A stretch of 31,159 nucleotides of DNA, from the NCBI GenBank assembly GCA_035763085.1, contig DASUBV010000211.1, positions 1-31,159 of the forward strand, read 5' to 3'. The translations under genes were made by a program, and so were the position numbers. Positions within the stretch are counted from its first letter, which is position 1, and each line of letters opens with the position of its first letter. Positions 15,729 to 23,881 of this stretch are shown here, one piece after another. The notes under the pieces were generated by a model. The model was not told where the DNA came from and did no database searches. It was given only the letters and a program-made list of their open reading frames with translations. Source of the DNA: DASUBV01 sp035763085. Lineage in GTDB: Bacteria; Actinomycetota; Actinomycetes; Streptosporangiales; Streptosporangiaceae.

Positions 15729-16843
15729 GACTGGCTCGGTGATGGCTCCTCCTTCGCGCTCGCCGCGGCCGGCCCGGCGGTGCTGGCGGTGCTGGCGGTG
15801 GTGGTGCTGGCCGCCGTTCCCGGCGTCACTCCCGGCGGCGGGTCCAGCGGGAAGTGGCAGGCGGCCAGGTGCGCGGGCCGCCCGGCCGGCGCGGTCAGCT
15901 CCGGGTCCTCGTGCGCGCACCGCTCCTGGGCGATCGGGCAGCGGGTCCGGAACCGGCACCCGGCCGGGATCCGCAGCGGGCTCGGCGGGTCGCCGGTCAC
16001 CGCCGGCGCGCCCTCGCCGGTGCCCGGCGTCATCCGCGGGATCGCGGCCAGCAGCCCGCGGGTGTAGGGGTGCCGCGGCGCCGCGTACAGCTCCGCTGTC
16101 GGTGCCACCTCGATAATCCTGCCCAGGTACATCACCGCCACGCGGTCGCACAGGTGCCGGACCACGGCCAGGTTGTGCGAGATCAGCAGCAGCGTCAGGC
16201 CCAGCTCGGAGCGCAGTTCCTGGAGCAGGTTCAAGATCGTCGCCTGGACGCTGACGTCCAGCGCCGAGACCGGCTCGTCGGCCACCAGCAGGTCCGGCCG
16301 CAGGGCCAGCGCCCGGGCGATGGCCACCCGCTGCCGCTGCCCGCCGGAGAACTGCCGCGGGTAGGCCGGCAGTGCGTCGTCGGTCAGCCCGACCAGCCCG
16401 ATCAGCTCGCGGCTGTAGGAGTCGACCTCGGCCCGCGGCACGATGCCGTGCACCCGCAGCAGCTCGTGCAGCATGCCCGCGACCGTCAGCCGCGGGTTCA
16501 GCGAGGAGTACGGGTCCTGGAACACCATCTGCACCCGGCGCTGGTCGGCCCGCGACCGCCGCTTGCCCATGACCCGGCCGTCCAGCGCGACCTGGCCGGC
16601 GTTCAGCGGCACCAGCCCGGTCAGCGCGCGGGCCAGCGTCGACTTGCCCGACCCCGACTCGCCGACCAGGGCCAGGGCCTCGCCGCGGTCGATGGTCAGA
16701 TCCACCCCGTCCACCGCCCGCAGGACCCGCTCCTCGTGCCGCAGCTTCGCCACGACCGACCCGCCGACGGAAAAGCCGACCGACAGGCCGGTGGCCGACA
16801 GCAGCGGCCCATCGGCGGTAGCCGGTGCCCGATTGTCAGTCAT
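15725..16843 (-). CDS. Oligopeptide ABC transporter ATPase, DppF/OppF type
   Basis: 372 residues from ATG 16843, with GGAGG 8 bases upstream. GTG 16873, in the same frame, would overlap the previous stop as GTGA and add 10 residues. Nucleotide-binding motifs: Walker A GESGSGKST near 65, Q-loop F-Q-D-P-Y-S-S-L-N-P (typical of Opp/Dpp ATPases), signature F-S-G-G-Q-R-Q-R, Walker B L-L-V-A-D-E-P and H-loop S-H-N. The C-terminal Opp/Dpp domain contains C-R-F-x-x-R-C-P-x-x-x-x-x-C, the cysteine cluster that holds an Fe-S cluster in DppD/DppF-type proteins. A Ser/Thr/Ala-rich tail of about 35 residues is atypical. It powers peptide import with the partner ATPase. Confidence 0.92.
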   Translation of the reverse strand: MTDNRAPATADGPLLSATGLSVGFSVGGSVVAKLRHEERVLRAVDGVDLTIDRGEALALVGESGSGKSTLARALTGLVPLNAGQVALDGRVMGKRRSRADQRRVQMVFQDPYSSLNPRLTVAGMLHELLRVHGIVPRAEVDSYSRELIGLVGLTDDALPAYPRQFSGGQRQRVAIARALALRPDLLVADEPVSALDVSVQATILNLLQELRSELGLTLLLISHNLAVVRHLCDRVAVMYLGRIIEVAPTAELYAAPRHPYTRGLLAAIPRMTPGTGEGAPAVTGDPPSPLRIPAGCRFRTRCPIAQERCAHEDPELTAPAGRPAHLAACHFPLDPPPGVTPGTAASTTTASTASTAGPAAASAKEEPSPSQS

Positions 16844-16869
16844 CAACGGATCCTCCGGGGACACGGCGC

Positions 16870-17871
16870 TCACCGGGCAGCCTCGGCCCGGGCGGACTCC
16901 AGGCACCGCTCGTGGTGCAGGCACGCCGTCGCCCGGCCGCTGGACAGCAGCCGCAGCGGCGGAACCGTCTGGCGGCAGTCCGCCTCGGCGAACGCGCAGC
17001 GCGGGTGGAACCGGCAGCCCGCCGGGGGCGAGATCAGGCTCGGCGGCGAGCCGGGGATCGGCACCAGCGAGTCGCGCACCTCCTCCACGTCCGGGGCCGA
17101 CCGGAGCAGGCCCAGGGTGTAGGGGTGGCTGGGCTGGCTGAACACGTCGGCCACCGGGCCGCGCTCCACCAGCTGCCCGCCGTACATGACGGCCAGCTCC
17201 TGGCACAGCTGGGCGACCACCGGCAGGTCGTGGGTGACGAACAGCAGGCTGACCCCCGACTCCTGGCACAGCTGGGCCAGCAGCCGCAGGATCTGGTCCT
17301 GGATCGTCACGTCCAGTGCCGTGGTCGGCTCGTCGCAGAGGATGACCTCCGGCTCGCAGGACAGCGCGATGGCGATCATGACGCGCTGCCGCATGCCGCC
17401 GGAGAACTCGTGCGGGTAGGCCTTGAACCGCCGCTCCGGGTCGGGGATGCCGACCCGGTACATCAGCTCCACTGCCCGCTCCGCGGCCCGCGACCGGCTG
17501 AAGCCCAGGTGCACCTGCGGGCCCTCGGCGATCTGCCAGCCGACCCGCATCACCGGGTTCAGGGCGCTCATCGGCTCCTGGAAGATCATCGCCAGCTTGG
17601 GGCCGCGGATCCGATTCAGCGCCGAGGTCGGCAGCGGCACCAGGTCCGTGCCGTCCAGCAGGACCTGCCCCGCGGTGATCTTCGCCTCCGGCGGCAGCAC
17701 GCCCAGGATGGAGCGCAGCGTCATGCTCTTGCCCGACCCGGACTCGCCCACCAGCCCGACGGCCCCGCCCCTGGGCACCTCCAGCGAGACCCCGTCCACC
17801 GCCCGGACGACGCCGCGGCGGCTGTGGATCTGCACCTGCAGGTCGCGGACCTCCAGCACCGGGCCGGTCAT
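16870..17871 (-). CDS. Oligopeptide ABC transporter ATPase, DppD/OppD type
   Basis: 333 residues from ATG 17871, overlapping the permease stop as ATGA. Walker A GESGSGKSM near 40, Q-loop F-Q-E-P-M-S-A-L-N-P, signature F-S-G-G-M-R-Q-R, Walker B V-I-L-C-D-E-P and H-loop T-H-D are all present. E-P-M-S-A-L-N-P and the Met in the signature are typical of DppD/OppD rather than DppF/OppF. The C-terminal extension carries C-R-F-H-P-R-C-x-F-x-x-x-x-C, the Fe-S-type cysteine motif of this subfamily. Pairs with the next ATPase to form the cytoplasmic heterodimer of the importer. Confidence 0.93.
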   Translation of the reverse strand: MTGPVLEVRDLQVQIHSRRGVVRAVDGVSLEVPRGGAVGLVGESGSGKSMTLRSILGVLPPEAKITAGQVLLDGTDLVPLPTSALNRIRGPKLAMIFQEPMSALNPVMRVGWQIAEGPQVHLGFSRSRAAERAVELMYRVGIPDPERRFKAYPHEFSGGMRQRVMIAIALSCEPEVILCDEPTTALDVTIQDQILRLLAQLCQESGVSLLFVTHDLPVVAQLCQELAVMYGGQLVERGPVADVFSQPSHPYTLGLLRSAPDVEEVRDSLVPIPGSPPSLISPPAGCRFHPRCAFAEADCRQTVPPLRLLSSGRATACLHHERCLESARAEAAR

Positions 17872-18737
17872 GACTGCCCCGGCCGCAGCAGGTCGGCGAG
17901 CCCGTCGCCGATCAGCGACAGCGCCAGGCCGGTGACCACCACCGCGAGCCCCGGGATGGTGGTCAGCTCCCAGTGCGTGGTCAGGAAGTTCTGCCCGTTG
18001 GCGATCATGGTTCCCCAGTCCGGAGTGGGCGGCTGGATGCCCAGGCCCAGGTAACTGAGCGTGACGATGGCCAGGATGTCCTGCACGATGTCGGACATCG
18101 CGTAGATGATCCCCTGGGTGATCACGTTGGGCAGCAGGTGCCGGCCCATGATGCGCAGGTGGGACAGCCCGCCGGACTGCGCGGCGAGCACGTACTCCTG
18201 CCGCTTGGCGATCAGGATCTCGCCGCGGACGATCCGCGCGTAGGACACCCAGCCGACGGCCGTGATGGCGATGTAGATGCTGCTCTCGCCCGGCCCGAGG
18301 ACGAAGACCAGGGCGATGATCAGGACGTAGAACGGGAACGCGACGACGATGTCGACCACGCGCATGATGATCAGGTCGGCCCAGCCGCCGAAGTAGCCCG
18401 CCAGGCTGCCCAGGACCGTGCCCAGCACGAACGGGAACAGCACCGCGATGAAGGCGACCTGCAGGTCGACCCGCCCGCCGTACAGCAGCCGCGACCAGGT
18501 GTCGCGGCCGAGCTGGTCGGTGCCGAGCAGGTGCTGCGAGCTCGGCCCGCCCAGGATGGCGTTCAGGTCCTGGACATCGGGATTGTGCGAGGTCAGCAGC
18601 GGCGCGCCGATCACCATGAACAAGATGATGACCAGCAGCGTCAGGCCGGCCATCAGCGCCGGAACCCGGTACCACTGCGCCTTGCGCCGGGCCGCGTGCT
18701 CGGCCGGGACGGTGACCAGGGCGGTGGTGGCGCTCAC
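17868..18737 (-). CDS. Oligopeptide ABC transporter permease, DppC/OppC type
   Basis: 289 residues from GTG 18737, which overlaps the DppB-type stop as GTGA and has GAGG about 7 bases upstream. The layout is that of DppC/OppC: a short cytoplasmic tail, a first helix near 28-50, the segment H-L-L-G-T-D-Q-L-G-R-D near 72-82 typical of the OppC N-terminal domain, then five further helices. The loop A-A-Q-S-G-G-L-S-H-L-R-I-M-x-R-H-L-L-P-N is the EAA motif contacting the ATPases. With the DppB-type protein it forms the membrane channel. Confidence 0.93.
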   Translation of the reverse strand: MSATTALVTVPAEHAARRKAQWYRVPALMAGLTLLVIILFMVIGAPLLTSHNPDVQDLNAILGGPSSQHLLGTDQLGRDTWSRLLYGGRVDLQVAFIAVLFPFVLGTVLGSLAGYFGGWADLIIMRVVDIVVAFPFYVLIIALVFVLGPGESSIYIAITAVGWVSYARIVRGEILIAKRQEYVLAAQSGGLSHLRIMGRHLLPNVITQGIIYAMSDIVQDILAIVTLSYLGLGIQPPTPDWGTMIANGQNFLTTHWELTTIPGLAVVVTGLALSLIGDGLADLLRPGQS

Positions 18738-19678
18738 CGGTCGAACCTCACTCTCGGGTCGAGAGTGGCGTAGGCCACGTCGGTGAGCAGGTTGACCAGG
18801 ACCACGAGGACTCCGAAGATCAGGGTCACCCCCTGCACGACCGGGAAGTCGCGGTTGAAGATGGACTGGATCATCAGGCTCCCGATGCCCGGCAGGGCGA
18901 AGACGTTCTCCACGATCAGCGTCCCGCCGATCAGGAAACCGATGTTGATGCCGAGCACGGTCACCGCGGGGATGATCGCGTTGCGCAGCACGTGCCGGAC
19001 GAACAGCCGCCGGCCCGGCACCCCCTTGGACCGCGCGGTGGTGATGTAGTCCGCGCCCAGCACGCTGAGCATGCTGGCCCGCAGGCTGCGGATGACCACC
19101 GGCGACAGCCCGACGGCCACCGTCAGGCTGGGCAGGAACATCGACCGGACGTGGCCGCCGATGCCCGAGCCGTAGCCGGTGACCGGGAAGATGTGCAGGG
19201 TGAGGGCCAGCGCGTACTGCAGCAGCAGGCCGACCCAGAACGGCGGCATCCCCAGCCCGAGCAGCGGCACGACCCGGACCACGTGGTCCCGGACGCCGTT
19301 CTTGCGGGTGGCGGCCAGCATCGCCAGCGGGACGCTGATGACGATCGACAGCACGGCCGTGTACACGATCAGCCACAGCGTGGCCGGCAGCCGGCCCCAG
19401 ATGAGGCCGCCCGCCGGCTGGCTGTAGTACAGGCTCTGGCCGAGGTTGCCGTGCAGCAGCCGGTCCACGAACAGCCAGTACTGGCTGGCCAGCGGCCGGT
19501 TCAGCCCCCACTGCTGATGCAGCAGCGCGACCGCCTTGGGGGTGGCATGAATCCCGAGGATGGTGCGGGCCGGGTCACCGGGGATCAGGTGGATCATGAA
19601 GAACACGATGATCGTCACCCCGATGGCCACGGGCACCAGCAGGAGCAGCCGCCTGCCCACGAAGGTCATCCGACCCAC
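18734..19678 (-). CDS. Oligopeptide ABC transporter permease, DppB/OppB type
   Basis: 314 residues from GTG 19678; AAGG and GAGG lie 4-9 bases upstream. ATG 19669, three codons later, is an alternative. An N-terminal helix near 10-32 is followed by the conserved P-G-D-P-A segment and a periplasmic stretch (W-G-L-N-R-P-L, G-N-L-G-Q-S), then five more helices with the EAA loop T-A-R-S-K-G-V-P-G-R-R-L-F-V-R-H-V-L-R-N. The C-terminus D-P-R-V-R is typical of OppB/DppB. It lies 75 bases after the binding-protein gene, with a hairpin in the gap. Confidence 0.93.
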   Translation of the reverse strand: MGRMTFVGRRLLLLVPVAIGVTIIVFFMIHLIPGDPARTILGIHATPKAVALLHQQWGLNRPLASQYWLFVDRLLHGNLGQSLYYSQPAGGLIWGRLPATLWLIVYTAVLSIVISVPLAMLAATRKNGVRDHVVRVVPLLGLGMPPFWVGLLLQYALALTLHIFPVTGYGSGIGGHVRSMFLPSLTVAVGLSPVVIRSLRASMLSVLGADYITTARSKGVPGRRLFVRHVLRNAIIPAVTVLGINIGFLIGGTLIVENVFALPGIGSLMIQSIFNRDFPVVQGVTLIFGVLVVLVNLLTDVAYATLDPRVRFDR

Positions 19679-19701
19679 GGACCCTCACCTTCCTCGCATG
19701 C

Positions 19702-19723
19702 CGCGCCGGGCCTGCCCGGCGCG
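19702..19723 (-). terminator. Intercistronic hairpin between binding protein and permease genes
   Basis: A 9-bp perfect GC stem (19702-19710 with 19715-19723) and a 4-base loop lie in the 75-base gap after the binding-protein gene. There is no T tract. Such hairpins often act as partial terminators or 3' end stabilisers that leave more binding protein than permease. Role inferred. Confidence 0.5.
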
Positions 19724-19753
19724 CTGATGACCGGCTGGATCACTGGATGGCCG

Positions 19754-21352
19754 CTACTTGCTCAGCCAGATGTTCTCCGTGTGGTAGTTGCCGAGCGGGG
19801 TGACGAAGAAGCCGTGCACCTTGTCGCTGGCGGCGTAGGCGTAGGGCGAGTTGTACAGGAAGGCCATGAAGGCGTCGTTGGCCGCGTCGGTCTGGATGGT
19901 GTTGTAGAGCTTCTGCCGCGCCGCGGTGTTGAAGGTGCGCTCGGCCAGGTGCGTGTCCTTCACCACCGTCGGGTTGTCGTAGGCGCTGAAGAAGGACTTG
20001 GCACCGGAGTTGGGGTCGACGGCGAAGGTGACCAGCTCGTCCGGGTCGGCGATGTCCATCGTCCAGTACGAGAAGGTCATGTCGTAGTCGAGGTTCTGGA
20101 AGTTGGTGTTGGCCGTGTTCGGGTCCAGTGTCTGGATCTTCACCGTGATGCCCAGCGGCTTGAGCTCGGACTGAATGATCGTGGCCAGCGTGGCCTGGTC
20201 GGAGTCACCCGAGCCGACCAGCAGCGTGGTCGTGAAGCCGTGCGGGACGCTGGAGGCGGCCATCTCCTTCTTGGCCTGGGCCAGGTTCAGCTGCAGGCCC
20301 GGCGACTGCGGGTCGTAGTACGGCACCTGGGGCGGCAGGAATGACTTCGCCGGCTTGCCGTTCCCGTACAGGATCGCCTTCACCAGCGAGGGCCGGTTGA
20401 TGGCCATCGAGATGGCCCGCCGCACGTGCACGTCCTGGAAGGGCTTGCGCTTCTCGTTGAAGACCAGGTAGTCGGTGCGCGTGGAGTTGAACAGGTTCAT
20501 GTTCACGCCGGGGGTGGCCTTCAGGGCCGACACCGTGGACCAGGCCGGGAACTCATCGATCTGCGCCTGGCCGCCCTTGACCTGCAGCTGCCGGGTGTTG
20601 TCGCTCGCGACGTAGGTCCAGGTCACGCTGTTGAGGTAGGGCTTGCCCTGCTGCCAGTAGTACGGGTTGCGCACCAGCTTGAGGGCCGTCCCCTTGTGCC
20701 AGTAGTCCCACTTGAACGGCCCGGTGCCGACCGGGTGCTGGTAGAACTTGGCCTCCGTCTGGCCGCCGTAGTGGTTGGGCACGATGTCGTTGGAGAACAG
20801 CGACAGGTCGGCCAGCAGCGGCGCCCACGGGTACTTCAGGTGGATCACCACGGTCGACGGCGTCGGAGCCGACACGGACTTGATGGCCGCGTCGATGTAG
20901 CCCCAGCCCTTGGCCGCCGCGCGCGACTGGTCGATGGAGAACTTGACGTCGGCCGACGTCATCGGCTGGCCGGTGGAGAACTTCACGCCCTGGCGCAGGG
21001 TGAAGGTGTAGGTCTTCTTGTCCGGCGACATCTTGTAACTGGTCGCCAGCCACGGGATGGTGCTCTTCCCGTCGTTGGACACGGTGTAGAGCGGCTCGAA
21101 GATCTGCTCGAACACCCAGATCGACTCGTTGTCGAACACCGTGGTGTTGTTCATCGACTGGGAATCGGCGGTCCTGGCGATGACGAGGTTGCCGCCGCGC
21201 ACGGGGGTGCCGCCGCCGGCGCTGCTCCCGCCGCCGCTGCCGCCGCTGGATGAGGTCGAACCCGAACCTGATCCGCAGCCCGCCAGGACTGCGAGCGCCG
21301 CGACCGCCATGCCGGCGATCAGGCTCCTCGCTACGGTCGTTCGTTGTGTCAC
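19754..21352 (-). CDS. Peptide-type ABC transporter substrate-binding lipoprotein (SBP_bac_5)
   Basis: 532 residues from GTG 21352, with GGGAG about 7 bases upstream. A lipoprotein signal is clear: basic n-region, hydrophobic core and lipobox L-A-G-C26, followed by a Ser/Gly-rich tether of about 20 residues. The mature part is a family 5 (DppA/OppA/NikA type) binding protein, with the L-R-x-G-V-K-F motif near 125, the G-T-G-P-F-K motif near 197 and the repeated V-R-R-A-I-S-M-A-I-N-R motif near 315. Anchored outside the membrane, it captures the substrate and delivers it to the two permeases. Family members bind di- and oligopeptides, but also nickel, haem and sugars. The peptidases downstream favour a peptide. 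It is the first gene of the operon. Confidence 0.93.
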   Translation of the reverse strand: MTQRTTVARSLIAGMAVAALAVLAGCGSGSGSTSSSGGSGGGSSAGGGTPVRGGNLVIARTADSQSMNNTTVFDNESIWVFEQIFEPLYTVSNDGKSTIPWLATSYKMSPDKKTYTFTLRQGVKFSTGQPMTSADVKFSIDQSRAAAKGWGYIDAAIKSVSAPTPSTVVIHLKYPWAPLLADLSLFSNDIVPNHYGGQTEAKFYQHPVGTGPFKWDYWHKGTALKLVRNPYYWQQGKPYLNSVTWTYVASDNTRQLQVKGGQAQIDEFPAWSTVSALKATPGVNMNLFNSTRTDYLVFNEKRKPFQDVHVRRAISMAINRPSLVKAILYGNGKPAKSFLPPQVPYYDPQSPGLQLNLAQAKKEMAASSVPHGFTTTLLVGSGDSDQATLATIIQSELKPLGITVKIQTLDPNTANTNFQNLDYDMTFSYWTMDIADPDELVTFAVDPNSGAKSFFSAYDNPTVVKDTHLAERTFNTAARQKLYNTIQTDAANDAFMAFLYNSPYAYAASDKVHGFFVTPLGNYHTENIWLSK

Positions 21353-21683
21353 TGGAAGCTCCCTGGGTCGTCGGGGGCGGACCAGGCAGGACCGCCACCC
21401 GGGAGGACAGTGCGCGGCCGGGCCGCGCCGGGGGTAGCTGCGCCGACTGGGACGGTGCGGGCTAGCAGCGATGCGTAGTGACGTGGAGCTATGCAGTTAT
21501 GGCCAAGCTGAGGCACTCGGGTCTGCGTCGGCCGGGCAGGCCGGGGGTAGGGGACCAGCCAGGACGGTACAGGTGATACTCGTGGTAACCGGACAAACCT
21601 TTGTCCGAGTACTAATGTGACGGCAAGTGTCGGGCTGGTCAATAGTGTCTGAAAACTAGACCATAGGTTTACGGTGTTGTAAC
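21353..21683. promoter_or_regulatory. Divergent control region of the peptide operon and the reductase-amidase gene
   Basis: 331 bases without a supported gene. The half next to the binding-protein gene (to about 21470) is GC-rich; 21480-21680 is clearly richer in A/T and should hold both promoters. It contains the palindrome at 21590-21607 and a looser GTCT-N7-AGAC element at 21647-21661. TTGACC read leftwards (complement of 21636-21641) could be a -35 for the peptide operon, but no good -10 was found at the right distance. No ribosome binding site precedes GTG 21684, so that mRNA may be leaderless. Confidence 0.55.
21590..21607. promoter_or_regulatory. Perfect palindrome, candidate LacI-family operator
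   Basis: CGGACAAA (21590-21597) and TTTGTCCG (21600-21607) are perfect 8-base arms around a 2-base centre. The 18-base size and symmetry suit a LacI-family dimer. It lies 238 bases before the peptide operon start and 77 before the divergent gene, and the operon encodes its own LacI protein. Binding is inferred. Confidence 0.5.
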
Positions 21684-23867
21684 GTGCGCGCCGTGCGCTA
21701 CCTCGTGCTGGGCTGCGGTGCCATCGGCGGGACGGTCGCCGCCGGACTCGCCCGCGACGGCCATGACGTGCTGGCCTGCGACGCCGACCCGGCCGTGGTC
21801 GACGCCATCAACGCCCGCGGGCTGCGGATCGAGGGCCCGGTTGAGCAGTTCACTGCCCGGCTGCCCGCGGTGACCCCGGACGGCCTGCCCGAGCGGATCG
21901 ACGGTCCGGTGCTGCTGGCGGTCAAGTCGCATCACACGGCGGTCGCTGCGGCGGCGCTGGCCGGCCGCCTGGCCGGCGATGCGTTCGTCGTCTCGCTGCA
22001 GAACGGCCTGAACACCGGCGCTATCGAAGCCGTCGCCGGGCCGGGCCGCGTGGTGGAGTCGTTCGTCAACTTCGGCGCCGACGTCACCGCGCCGGGCGTG
22101 GTGCTGCGCGGCAACCGGGCCGCGTTCGTGATCGGCGAGCCGGACGGCACGCTGACCGACCGGGTCCGCGCCCTGACCGCGGACATCGCGGACGCGCAGC
22201 CGACCACCGCGGTGCTCGGCTACCTGTGGGCCAAGCAGGCCTACGGCGCCCAGCTGTTCGCCACCGCCGTCAGCGACCTGCCCATCTACGCGGTCTTCGA
22301 CGACCCGGCCTACCACCCGCTGCTGCTGGAGCTGGCCCGCCAGGTGCTGGCCCAGGCCCCGGTCCCGGCGATGCCCTTCGACGGCTTCGACCCCGCCGAC
22401 CTGCCCGGCTCGCTGCGCCGCCTCGCCGACTTCAACCGGCAGTCCGCCAAGACGCACTCCGGCGTCTACCGCGACCTGGCCATCCGCCGCCGGCCCACCG
22501 AGGTGGCCGGCATCCTCGGCCCGCTGACCGGCCCGCTAGTCCGCCGGGTGGCCGAGCTGATCGCCGCCATTGAGCGGGGCGAGCGCACCTGCAGTCGGGC
22601 CAACCTCGACCTGCTGGCCGCCTACGAGCGGCTGGAGCGGCTCGGCCGGCCTGTCAACGCGGTGGTCCGGGCGCTCGGCGCCCCGGCCAGGGCGGCGGCG
22701 GGCCCGCTGGCCGGGCAGCCGGTGGCGATCAAGGACATCGTGGCGGTGGCGGGCGTGCCGACCAGCTGCGGGAGCCCGGTCAGCGACCCCGCCCCGGCCC
22801 CGGCCGACGCCCCGCTGGTGGCCCGGCTGCGGGCGGCCGGCGCCGAGGTGTTCGCCACGACCCAGTGCCTGGAGTACGCCGCCGGGTTCGCCCACCCCGA
22901 CATCGGCGACACCCGCAACCCGCACAACCCCGAGCGCACCTCCGGCGGGTCCTCGGGCGGGTCCGCCGCGCTCGTCGCGGCCGGGGTCTGCGAGCTGGCC
23001 ATCGGCTCCGACACCGGCGGGTCGATCCGGATCCCGGCGGCCTACTGCGGCGTCGTCGGACTCAAGCCGAGCTACGGGCTGATCCCGGTGGACGGCGTCT
23101 TCCCGCTGTCGCCGAGCTGCGATCACGCCGGCACCCTGACCCGGACCGTGGCCGGCGCGGCCGCCCTGCTGCCGGTGCTGGCCGGCACCGAGCCCGTTCA
23201 GGCCGGCACCGACCCGGCCCTGGCCCGCACCGACCCCGGCCGCGCCCGGCCGGCCGCGGGCGTGCTGGCCGCGCAGCTGGCCGACCCGTCGGTCACCGCC
23301 GAGGTGCGCGCCGCCGTCGCCGGCGCGCTGCAGTTGCTGGCGGCGGCCGGCTGGCAGCTGCGGGAGATCACCGCGCCGTGGCTGGACGAGCTGGCCGGCT
23401 GGGAGGACGTGCTGGCCGCGATCGTCGCCCGCGAGGCGGTGCAGTCGCACGCCGGCCGGGACACCAGCGGCTACGCGGCGGGCACCCGGGCGCTGCTGGA
23501 GTTCGGCGCCACCGTGACCGACGAGCAGTACGCCCGTGCGCTGGCCCGCAAGGCCGAGCTGGCCGCGGCCATCGAGGCCAGCCTGGACGGCGTCGACGTG
23601 CTGGCCGGCCCGTCGGTCGGCTTCGTGGCGCCCGAGCAGGACCCGCCGTTCGGTGTCGGCGAGGACAGCGGCGAGGGCCGGTTCTCCGGCCCCTACAACC
23701 TGTCCGGGCACCCGGCCATCTCGCTGCCCGTGCCGGTGACCGGGCTGCCGGCCGGGCTGCAGCTGGCGGGCCGCCGCGGCCAGGACGGCGCGCTGCTGCG
23801 GGTCGCCGCGGCCGCCGAGTCCGTGCTCACCGCCGCGGCCGCCGGCCGGCTGCCCGCACCGGCCTGA
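21684..23867 (+). CDS. Fusion of ketopantoate reductase-like (ApbA/PanE) and amidase-signature domains
   Basis: 727 residues in one unbroken frame. Residues 1-~315 are a 6-phosphogluconate-dehydrogenase-like reductase of the ApbA/PanE type: nucleotide-binding G-C-G-A-I-G-G near 11, V-K-S-H near 76, S-L-Q-N-G near 110, and C-terminal K-T-H-S-G-V-Y-R-D-L-A with R-R-P-T-E. Residues ~315-727 are an amidase-signature domain with a complete triad: K350 in A-I-K-D-I, cis-S423 in G-G-S-S-G-G-S, nucleophile S447 in D-T-G-G-S-I-R. The amidase lacks some of its usual N-terminal helices; the reductase's last helix takes their place. The reductase half would reduce a 2-keto acid with NADPH; the amidase half would cut an amide. 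Start GTG 21684 or 21693, neither with a clear ribosome binding site. The junction needs checking for a sequencing error. Confidence 0.82.
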   Translation: MRAVRYLVLGCGAIGGTVAAGLARDGHDVLACDADPAVVDAINARGLRIEGPVEQFTARLPAVTPDGLPERIDGPVLLAVKSHHTAVAAAALAGRLAGDAFVVSLQNGLNTGAIEAVAGPGRVVESFVNFGADVTAPGVVLRGNRAAFVIGEPDGTLTDRVRALTADIADAQPTTAVLGYLWAKQAYGAQLFATAVSDLPIYAVFDDPAYHPLLLELARQVLAQAPVPAMPFDGFDPADLPGSLRRLADFNRQSAKTHSGVYRDLAIRRRPTEVAGILGPLTGPLVRRVAELIAAIERGERTCSRANLDLLAAYERLERLGRPVNAVVRALGAPARAAAGPLAGQPVAIKDIVAVAGVPTSCGSPVSDPAPAPADAPLVARLRAAGAEVFATTQCLEYAAGFAHPDIGDTRNPHNPERTSGGSSGGSAALVAAGVCELAIGSDTGGSIRIPAAYCGVVGLKPSYGLIPVDGVFPLSPSCDHAGTLTRTVAGAAALLPVLAGTEPVQAGTDPALARTDPGRARPAAGVLAAQLADPSVTAEVRAAVAGALQLLAAAGWQLREITAPWLDELAGWEDVLAAIVAREAVQSHAGRDTSGYAAGTRALLEFGATVTDEQYARALARKAELAAAIEASLDGVDVLAGPSVGFVAPEQDPPFGVGEDSGEGRFSGPYNLSGHPAISLPVPVTGLPAGLQLAGRRGQDGALLRVAAAAESVLTAAAAGRLPAPA

Positions 23868-23881
23868 GCCAGCGGCACCCG

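Noticed and set aside
15725..17269. 514-codon frame suggesting a longer DppF-type ATPase
   Set aside because: The extra N-terminus overlaps the DppD-type gene and has no domain pattern; ATG 16843 with GGAGG is a normal start.
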